Positions 57,063-64,000 of a DNA stretch of 64,000 nucleotides are shown in pieces. Numbering within the stretch: position 1 is the stretch's first letter; each line of letters begins with the position of its first letter. Source of the DNA: Aphrocallistes beatrix (lineage: Eukaryota; Porifera; Hexactinellida; Sceptrulophora; Aphrocallistidae); NCBI GenBank assembly GCA_963281255.1, contig OY725504.1:1116001-1180000 (forward strand), in the 5' to 3' direction. The position numbers and the translations under genes are program-made. The notes below the pieces were generated by a model. The model did no database searches, was not told where the DNA came from, and saw only the letters and a program-made list of their open reading frames with translations.

Positions 57063-58372
57063 ATGGCAGCAAGGTACCCACAAGCACCAGTAGTTGCAGC
57101 CACACAAAATCCCCGACACGTCTCCATCACAGAATTGGAAAGAGCTCTAGAAGATCTGACTCTACAAGTGGCAGAGAGGAAGAGACAACTCAGCGACACT
57201 TTCAGACAGATCCACGAAAAAGTGGCACAAAGAGAAGTAGCACTCTTGGCAGAGTTGGATGCCATCCCAGGTGAAATCGAAACTAAAATCCAAGAGAGAA
57301 GAGCTAGCTTGGAACAGCTGACGAAGAACAGAGATGATACGGAGAGGGAACTGAATGTCAATAGACTGAACGCGTTGCTACAGAGAAATCTTAAGAACAT
57401 CAAAGAAGAAATGGAGAAGATCCTTTCAGAACAGATTTTGTTCCCTCACGTCTCCATCAGCTGTCAGATGGAAGAGATAGAGAGGACACTGGAAGAGAAG
57501 TGTCGTATTATGAAAAGGTCAAATCCATACGCTTTCAGGACTCTACCTATCTGGCATAGAGTTAAGAGAGGTGGAAATGAAGATCAACTATACAACCCTA
57601 CAGCAATCTGCATATACCCCACCAGCCAGCTGATATATGTAGGAGAGTCTTACTACAATGGTAGAATACAAGTCTTCACGAGTGAAGGCAATCATCACTC
57701 AACTCTACGCAATCCACTGATGAGTCTCTGCCAGTACATGAAGATTCATAAAGACCACATCTATCTGATTACACATTCTAACCCGCCTTATTTTCTCAAA
57801 CTAAATAAGAAAGGAGAAACAATAAAAAAATTGGAGCTTGACACTCGAATGCGTGGGATGTTTATAGAAGGATCTAATATCTACACTTGTGTTAGGCAAT
57901 CTCTAACAGTGCAAACAGTACAGATATTTGATCTCAACCTCAAGCCTACTAAGAGGATCATTCTGAAGCTATCTCGTTTGATGAAAACACAACTCCTCGT
58001 GAAATCATCCTACACAAACAACAAATGTTTGTACTATTCAGCTACTGGAACAACGATAATAACTGCCATCCAGATCCAATCCAAGTGTTCAAGCTAGATG
58101 GTACTCTCATACGCTCCGTACTAGTAACAGGAAATGACATCAAGTTTGCTGAATACTTCTGTCTAGATTCCTATGAGAATATTCTGGTGAGTGACTATTG
58201 TGGTCACTGTATCAGAATATTCTCTCCAGACGGAATCCTGATGCAGAAGATTGGAAAAGAGGGAATGAAGGAAGTAGGAGAGTTGTGCTCTCCTAGAGGT
58301 ATAGCAGTAGATCCCAAACAAAGAATAATTATAGTGGGTTGGAAAAAAGACAACGGACTTCAAGCCTTCTAA
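57063..58372 (+). CDS. Coiled-coil/NHL protein, right-arm copy, one frameshift
   Basis: The ATG at 57063 is followed by 302 codons colinear with the left-arm copy. One G is missing at about 57967-57968 (CTGAAGCTATC versus CTGAAGGCTATC in the left arm). The remainder of the propeller then continues in the third frame to the stop at 58372, for about 436 codons in all. The domains are as in the left copy: coiled coil at ~20-145, then NHL blades. The GAA codon that is TAA in the left arm is intact here. The lesion is in a GG run, so a consensus error is possible. AAGAAGAGAATGG surrounds the start codon. Confidence 0.8.
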
Positions 58373-58564
58373 GCTGCAACTAACAATATTTGTTTATGTA
58401 ATTAACGTGTTTATTTATCATCCTGTCTGTGTCATATTATTCTATTTATCAATTGTACCCAATTAGTATTTTGTTGTGACATTGTTTTGGTAACATAACA
58501 ATCTAAAATGCAATTAAATTTTATAGATTAAACCAATGAAAATCAGTAATACATTTTAAAATAT

Positions 58565-58785
58565 TACTAAAAATCATATTTCCCATTTTTTTGTTTTTTG
58601 TTTTGTTATTATGTTCTTCTTATGTGTTAATATTTGTTCAACTTCCAGACCATTAGTATATATTTTGGAATCGAGAGTGTCTATGTTTATTGCCACTTTC
58701 TTTAAAGAAAGGTCTGGATAGGTAACATCAGTCATGACTCAACTCATTTCCGAATTGAAAACCGATTTTATCGATATCGCTTCCA
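58565..58785. other. Intergenic, no supported gene
   Basis: AT-rich DNA outside the right arm. No feature recognised. Confidence 0.35.
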
Positions 58786-58789
58786 GATC

Positions 58790-59056
58790 TTCTTATAACC
58801 AGCGGTGTTTTGCCAAAAATAGAAGTGGGGGGGCGTTTTTTCGTGAAACTTTAATCCCCTGATGGTATAGAAATGGTGATAATAAGAAAGAGAAAAAGAA
58901 TATGGTTAGTTTAAAATGGCAACAATTGATTTAAATTTGTTATGCTACGTAATACATTCTAAGGCTAAAATTAAAATGGTAGTCAGCATGAGGTAAGGAG
59001 CGCCCCCCCAAGCGAAAAAAGTGGGGGGGCAGTGCCCCCCAAAACACCACTGGTTA
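58790..59056. mobile_element. Small TIR element with G/C-run ends
   Basis: Left end TTATAACCAGCGGTGTTTTG and inverted right end CAAAACACCACTGGTTATAA, both followed inward by GGGGGGG/CCCCCCC runs. The interior is about 200 bp and non-coding. A related end lies at 59806-59858. Confidence 0.65.
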
Positions 59057-59325
59057 TAACTCCGGTTATAACTCCAGTTATAACTCCAGTTATAACACCA
59101 GTTATAACTCCAGTTATAACGCCAGTTATAACTCCAGTTATAACACCAGTTATAACTCCAGTTATAACACCAGTTATAACTCCAGTTATAACACCAGTTA
59201 TAACTCCAGTTATAACTCCAGTTATAACTCCAGTTATAACACCAGTTATAACACCAGTTATAACTCCAGTTATAACACCAGTTATAACTCCAGGTATAAC
59301 TCTTGTTATAACACCATTATCAAAG
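59050..59325. repeat. Minisatellite, 12-bp unit GTTATAAC(T/A)CCA, about 23 copies
   Basis: Tandem 12-mers alternate between GTTATAACTCCA and GTTATAACACCA in an irregular order. The first unit overlaps the TTATAAC end of the adjacent TIR element, suggesting the array grew from that end. The 12-bp period keeps both strands open for about 100 codons (Val-Ile-Thr-Pro on one strand), which is an artefact. Confidence 0.93.
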
Positions 59326-59329
59326 CCGT

Positions 59330-59880
59330 AACGAGAAATGATCGCCCTCTGGTTAAGGAGCAAAAACTGCGCCCTTACGATGTATTTACTCTTTGGGGCA
59401 TTGGAATGAGATTACAATATTTGCATTCCTTAATTAACTGTATGCACGTACTCATATGCTATGAATCCTATGCTATGATTTTTCATCAATATATTACTAA
59501 GTTGTTGATATCCTGAATTGTATATGTAATCTGAAGCACTCATGATATATATTGTGAAAGAAGTTTGTTGAAGTAGTCTCTTCCGATTTGAGGACGGTTT
59601 TTAGACTTTTCTTTTATATTTCTTCTATTTTCAGAAGCCTGGATTTGAATTCTAGTAGTTTTGAAATTATCAACACTACTTGTGTATTTGTAATATTGAA
59701 AGCATAATTCGTAGTACAGTGGAACCTCCGTAATCCGACACCTCTGTAATCCGACATTTCTCTAAACCGACATTATTTCTCTTCACGGATCGTTTTTCTA
59801 TAAAAAAGTGAGGGGGCAGCGCCCCCCCGCGCCCCCCCCCCAAAACACCACTGCCTATAACTCAACACATATTCCAGAGC
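59330..59880. other. Intergenic with repeat ends, no supported gene
   Basis: A pogo-like terminus CAGTGGAACCTCCGTAATCC lies at 59715, with internal repeats of GTAATCCGACA. A G/C-run TIR end is at 59806-59858. No exon seen. Confidence 0.5.
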
Positions 59881-60271
59881 CAACTTCGGTAGGATATCCG
59901 TATCAGAGGTCTGATTTTTTCAATTTGCGGGAAAATTATCTCCCTTTACTTGTTTTAAGACGAATGGCTGCGATTCTTGGATATTTAAAATCTTCTTTGT
60001 TTTCCCAAAGGGACATTTCAATCATCAGCTCTCCACGCTGAAAACCGAATTGACGAGGATTGCCACCATGTGTACCAAACATCTAGCTATGCCCATTTGT
60101 GAGCACAATTTCTATACCAGTGATCACCTTACTTCCAACGTAGACACTTATGATACTCACCATATGACCCTTGTGATCCTCACCGAGATATTTGAATGGA
60201 CTCCCTCCCACACCCCCGACTTCACATATCTCTAAGTATGGCGAAGTTTCTCTTGTCACCTTTTCAGACAT
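59868..60271 (-). pseudogene. Jacalin-like lectin remnant
   Basis: From the ATG at 60271 the translation has the order of a jacalin fold: GGVGGSPFKYLGE, then ISVYVGSKVITGIEIVLTNG, then MFGTHGGNPRQFGFQRGE, then FKYPRIAAIRLKTSKGR. GG-x-GG near the N terminus and THGG followed by GE in the middle are typical. In-frame stops interrupt it between NGHS and MFGTHGG (TAG, near 60085) and after TSKGR (TAA, near 59940), so it looks inactivated. A more distal remnant (YGYPTEVGSGI) fits the last strand. Jacalin-like folds bind mannose-type glycans. Family assignment is moderately sure. Confidence 0.6.
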
Positions 60272-60289
60272 TGTATAGTTGTATGCTGA

Positions 60290-60632
60290 AATATTGCTTT
60301 TTTTAAAAAATCAGTGAAACATTTTAAAATACCATAAACAATCTTATTTCAAATGTTGTTTACTACCTAGGAGAGCTACACAAGTTTATTCAGTATAATC
60401 AATTCAATATGAACAATACAGATTAAATTATATACAAATAATGTAAACAAACAGTAAGCAAATTAAATGACAATAACAATATCAACAGAATTCTGAAGGT
60501 GATTAGAATCAAAACAATCTTAGTTCCAGTTTATGACACCTCACTATATTTCGGTGGTGGGGTGGAGATTCTCTTCTCGATGACGTCATTGTAAGTCAGT
60601 GGTTTTTATTCTTCTATATTTAGAAACGGAAG
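60290..60632. other. Intergenic, no supported gene
   Basis: AT-rich DNA between the lectin remnant and the 7TM paralogue, both minus strand. No feature recognised. Confidence 0.4.
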
Positions 60633-61202
60633 TCAGCTCTTTAAGAGAGGTTCTAGTTTGTCGTAATTGTACCGATACTGGCCTTCTTTTTCTCTGCATC
60701 TCTTCACGCATTTGAGAATGATTGGAATTAATGTTATCCCACATAAAGGAAAGCAGAGGGAGATTGAATATATGATACCAGATGTAATACCAAAATAATC
60801 TATAGAATCTTCAATTAGCCAATTATATTTTGTATGCATAGACATTGGAACAGAAATATTTTTGTCGAAATGTATGTAGCAGGTATCGTAGAATACAATC
60901 CTACAAATTCCACTAATGAAAAATACATTTTCAGCAAGAAGAATGAAAAAGAGAGAAACCAGTGTCACAATACGGAATATGCGATAGAATTTGAATGCTG
61001 ATAATTGCTGATTATAGAATACTGAGTAGAGGGGATGTAGAACAGGGGTTTGTTTACAAGTTTTGTATTCTTTGTACAGTTTATGACACGTTACAATAAA
61101 GTAAATGCACCACCCAATCACAAGAGTAAAGGAAATTAAATCTAAGGGTAATATCAGGCATTCAGCCAATCTTATCAATATTTCAGTTTCTGAGATGTAC
61201 AT
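60633..61202 (-). CDS. Orphan 7TM paralogue with in-frame internal deletion
   Basis: A 189-residue protein. It opens like member 3 (48080-49201) with a first TM and the loop EYKTCKQTPVLHPLYS, then jumps directly to VFYNQQLSAFKFYRIFRIV, the third inner loop, followed by TM6, TM7 and a nearly identical basic tail (ILKCVKRCREKEGQYRYNYD). About 160 residues corresponding to TM2-TM5 are missing, yet the frame is kept. The junction is at about 61021-61022. It may be a non-functional remnant or a new three-TM protein. Confidence 0.7.
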   Translation of the reverse strand: MYISETEILIRLAECLILPLDLISFTLVIGWCIYFIVTCHKLYKEYKTCKQTPVLHPLYSVFYNQQLSAFKFYRIFRIVTLVSLFFILLAENVFFISGICRIVFYDTCYIHFDKNISVPMSMHTKYNWLIEDSIDYFGITSGIIYSISLCFPLCGITLIPIILKCVKRCREKEGQYRYNYDKLEPLLKS

Positions 61203-61209
61203 TGTAATT

Positions 61210-61887
61210 AATCTATAGAAATAACTGCTCTTATTTATTCAATAGAATCTGTGGTACAATTTGTTTGTAGAATCTGTGGTACAATTTGTTTGTACAATTT
61301 GGTTGTTTCCCAGTTTTTATATTTCCCTTATATTACTCACATTTTTCATGACATTAGCTAATTAAATTGACATCATTTGTTTTCAACGATCCACAGTATT
61401 TATTGCGTGAACTTTCATACCATTACAATATGTGGGATGAATATTAAATGTAATTATACTTGTAGCAATGATTCATACGGATTACGTCATACATACTTAA
61501 GTATAATTCTGACAAGTACAACGAAGCCATATGTAATGCATAAAACGTCCCTCGTGGACTCTGGTAGTATTCCTCTTTCAGGAATGAAGCACAACATAAT
61601 TTAGTGAATCATCTCGAACTTTGCTTCCCGCATACTTGTCAGCCCCTTTAGAAAATTTTCCTCGATTTTTACAGATCCCTAGCTACTGATAATAACCAAA
61701 TTCTGCGATTCTTCAGCAGATTTTTCATATTTCTCATCCTAAATATACAAAAGTGATTGATGAGCGCATAAATTGACTCGAAATCCCTGGGTTTGGGTTT
61801 GGGTTTGGGTTTGGAATCCTGGGATCTCGGCAGGGTATGCTCCCGGTTTTTGTAGAATGCCTATCTCATAGTTAATTAGCATTTCTG
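61210..61887. other. Intergenic, no supported gene
   Basis: Contains a tandem duplication of AGAATCTGTGGTACAATTTG (61244-61290) and a short (TTTGGG)n run at 61789-61814. It separates the divergent 7TM paralogue and NADAR genes and presumably includes both promoters. Confidence 0.45.
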
Positions 61888-63747
61888 ATGACTCACTGTG
61901 AGTTGGAACCGCTGGCCTTCACCGACACTAAGGACACAGAGGGACACTATCACGAGCTCGTCAATGCAAACCCGAACTACCCAATCCTGATCAAGTCTGT
62001 GCTGTGGCTGAGTGTAGAGAATTTCGTGCAAGCACAGAAATTCCAAGGAACTCCCCTAGCAACGAAGATTCAGAAAACTTACGATACAGAACAAGCGAAG
62101 AGTTTGGAGAGGAACTCAGCTGTCCTGGATTTCGTCAGACACGATTGGCACAAAGTCAGTTACGATTTTACGATCCATTGATTCATGCGTGGTGATGTGA
62201 AACTAAATAATTGGCAAACCTATTGAGTTATTTGAATAAGAATCACACTAAAAATCGGATAATTTAATTATAAGTCAACAAATCTAGATTCGAGATGAAG
62301 TGATGCTTGAGGGTCTACGCGCCAAATTCACTCAGCACAAGGATCTGAAGAAGCTGCTGCTTCGAACTGGGAGCAGAGACATAATCCTGAAAGACTCCAT
62401 CCCTGGTTCTTACTGGGGGAGAGGGAGCGATGGAATGGGAACGAACAAACTCGGACAGCTGTTGATGCGGACTCGTGCTGAGATGATGGGCAAGACTCCA
62501 ACAGTTGAAACCGACAAGATGCATTCAGAAGTTGGTTGCATATTCAGAAATACATGTTTGTATATGTACATGTTGAGCACTTGGTTGTACCGGATGTCCA
62601 GTTTAATCTGGTATCCTTACCTGAGTTAGTCTAGTGTAGAATATATTACTGGAGTGACTGGCAAAGGGTTGATTGAGTCAATAGAATAAATTGTCGGATT
62701 AGCCAAGGTCTATTTAATTAGATAGCTTAAAATTGCGGATTTTATTGATGGCTTTTGATGATGCATTGAGGGCTGCACTTTGCCCATCCCTGATGACTGT
62801 GTGGGTTAATTGTCTTCTTTATCCTGTTCATTATTGGTATGATAGTAGAATTTCAAATTAATTCATGTCAACACTATTCTCATCTCTCAACCAATGCATT
62901 ACTTGTTATGAATATTATAATTTAGTTTGAATGAATATTCTAATTTAGTTCCAAGACTATCAACCCAACTTCTCGAGCCCTGACAAGCCCCCGAAGAGTA
63001 CGATCTACTTCCACGACGAGAAGTACCCTTTCTTCGAGTTCTCGCCTTACTTCGCTCACGAGGTGAGGATAAACGGGACCAAGTGGCGGACAGTTTCGCA
63101 CTACTACCTCGGACAGAGGTTCGCAGGGTCCAAGTTGGAAGTCCGCATTCAGGAGTGCAGGACTGCTGGGGAGGCGATGAAGATAGCCTACAGCGAGGAC
63201 AACCACGATTTCGTAAGGACAGACTGGAGGGACGTTAAGGTTGTTAATCAGTTGAATCTGTCCCAGAGAAATAAATCTTATTTTCCCTATCAACTTTCAT
63301 TCATTCCTTAAAAGAAAGTTTTGATTTTCTTCAATTATCCCTATGTTAATGAAGAAAATCATATACACTTCTGAATTCTATTAAGTTCTGTTGTTTTCAC
63401 AGTGAGGATAAAATGTAATTCAGAAGTATATTTACAGACTCATCATCCTAAATATTATTGTCTAGGATCAAGTAATGAAGACGGCCTTGAAGGCTAAATT
63501 CATTCAATATCCAGAAGCTAAGCACCTGCTGCTGTCCACTGGACACAAGAGCCTGGTGCACCACTGCAATGATGCGTACTGGGGAGACAGCATGGACGGA
63601 GATGGGCAGAATATGCTCGGCAACTTCCTGATGGACATCCGTAAGGAATTGCAGGAGAAAGACTCAGATGTCAGGTTTCTAAATATAGAATACGTAGATC
63701 CAGGGTTGCCATGGAAACATAATTTCATTATCTATGTATATACTTAG
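61888..63747 (+). CDS. Tandem NADAR-domain protein (YbiA-like), four exons, 3' end uncertain
   Basis: NADAR domains belong to the YbiA family; characterised members act on N-glycosidic bonds of riboflavin intermediates or remove ADP-ribose from guanine bases in DNA. Exons are 61888-62154, 62288-62530, 62949-63239 and 63466 onward, all joined in phase 0. Domain 1 (exons 1-2) has VENFVQAQKF, WHK-IRDEVMLEGLRAKF, LLLRTGSRDI and YWGRGSDGMGTNKLGQLLM. Domain 2 (exons 3-4) has TVSHYYLGQRF, DQVMKTALKAKF, LLLSTGHKSL and YWGDSMDGDGQNMLG. Bacterial YbiA has SEHYFQAQKF here, so domain 2 has Ser where domain 1 keeps Glu. The donor of exon 2 (GAA|GTTGGT) is weak. The last exon could end at the stop at 63747 or splice at CAG|GTTTCT (63682) to an exon beyond the window. 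Confidence 0.82.
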
Positions 63748-63749
63748 TT

Positions 63750-64000
63750 GTGAAGTAAGAATTAATTTGTGTTACTACCAACTAGTGAATATATAGCTGC
63801 ACACAAGTGAATAAACATGGATGAAATTCCTATTTCCATCACATCCATTGGGTTCCCATTTCAAATTTCTCACTCTTGCCTTGATTTCATTTTTATCACC
63901 AATAGCATTCCCAGCAAAACAAACTAACACAATCTTAATAGGACTGAAGCGAATATTGTAATGAATATTCGTTTGCGTTAAATGGGAAATATTGCAATTC
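63750..64000. other. 3' flank of the NADAR gene; hAT-like repeat end at the window edge
   Basis: GGACTGAAGCGAATATTGTA and GAATATTCGTTTGCGTTAAA at 63940-63985 resemble, inverted, the hAT-like repeat at 51715-51830. The element is cut by the window edge. Confidence 0.5.

Larger units (their letters stand above)
52935..58560. repeat. Large inverted duplication (palindrome) containing two NHL genes
   Basis: The left arm (52935-56137) and right arm (56343-58560) are reverse complements over the whole NHL gene, its 3' flank and its 5' flank, with a ~200-bp unique centre. Matching landmarks are AAACCAATGAAAATCAGT at both outer ends and AGTCAGAATTAGGGGTGTG at both inner ends. The left arm is longer by two insertions: a 462-bp foldback element (55602-56063) and a ~530-bp TIR element (about 54780-55340). 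The right arm preserves both empty sites. Coding identity is high but not complete. Confidence 0.88.

Noticed and set aside
59032-59363. Open frames on both strands of the 12-bp array (Val-Ile-Thr-Pro and Gly-Val-Ile-Thr repeats)
   Set aside because: A 12-bp period without stops keeps several frames open by chance; no start context, conservation or unique sequence supports a protein.
61789-61814. (TTTGGG)n as a telomere-like repeat
   Set aside because: Only four to five units inside a gene-containing region and not the animal TTAGGG motif.
1-64000. tRNA, rRNA or other structural RNA genes
   Set aside because: Scanned by eye for A/B-box-like pairs and cloverleaf arms; none was convincing. 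A covariance-model search would be needed to exclude them.

Overview
The window is eukaryotic nuclear DNA from an animal. Several genes have GT-AG introns of 50 to about 6,900 bp, the intergenic DNA is AT-rich and full of small DNA transposons, and conserved eukaryotic genes are present: PUS7, NCK (SH3-SH3-SH3-SH2), BPNT1, dolichol kinase, UBE2G2 and a SLC15 peptide transporter. A NACHT NLR, coiled-coil/NHL propeller proteins, a jacalin-like remnant and an animal NADAR gene suggest an early-branching metazoan, with a sponge as my first guess. That placement is inference; nothing in the sequence proves it.

Layout. 0.3-1.5 kb: a composite foldback repeat. 1.85-4.2 kb: PUS7 (minus strand, two exons). 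6.8 kb: a 318-bp hAT-type MITE with a perfect 8-bp target duplication. 7.65-8.16 kb: a small two-exon membrane protein (minus). 9.2-10.3 kb: the first orphan seven-TM gene. 11.3-12.7 kb: two copies of an abundant repeat (family B). 12.7-16.1 kb: a NACHT NLR (minus). 16.5-17.85 kb: a dead mariner inside another repeat. 18.8-19.3 kb: a non-LTR reverse transcriptase fragment, followed by two more family B copies. 22-23 kb: NCK. 23.4-32.5 kb: BPNT1 (minus, four exons), whose 6.9-kb first intron holds dolichol kinase and UBE2G2 as a head-to-head pair plus an internally deleted hAT. 33.7-34.9 kb: a coiled-coil/NHL gene, followed by a 1.1-kb minisatellite. 39-41.2 kb: SLC15 transporter. 43.8-49.2 kb: a second orphan 7TM gene, a secreted LRR-EGF protein and a third 7TM gene. 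52.9-58.6 kb: a large inverted duplication carrying two NHL genes. 59-60.3 kb: a 12-bp minisatellite and a broken jacalin-like lectin. 60.6-61.2 kb: an internally deleted 7TM paralogue. 61.9-63.75 kb: a tandem NADAR gene.

The conserved genes are unrelated housekeeping functions: tRNA/mRNA pseudouridylation, sulfur-nucleotide salvage, ER glycosylation and ERAD, phosphotyrosine signalling and peptide uptake. The accessory genes (NLR, NHL, LRR-EGF, orphan 7TM, NADAR, jacalin-like) look like a fast-changing recognition or defence repertoire in a repeat-dense region. Several otherwise good genes are each interrupted by one single-base frameshift, sometimes at a homopolymer. This could be real decay or uncorrected consensus error, and reads or transcripts would be needed to decide for each case.
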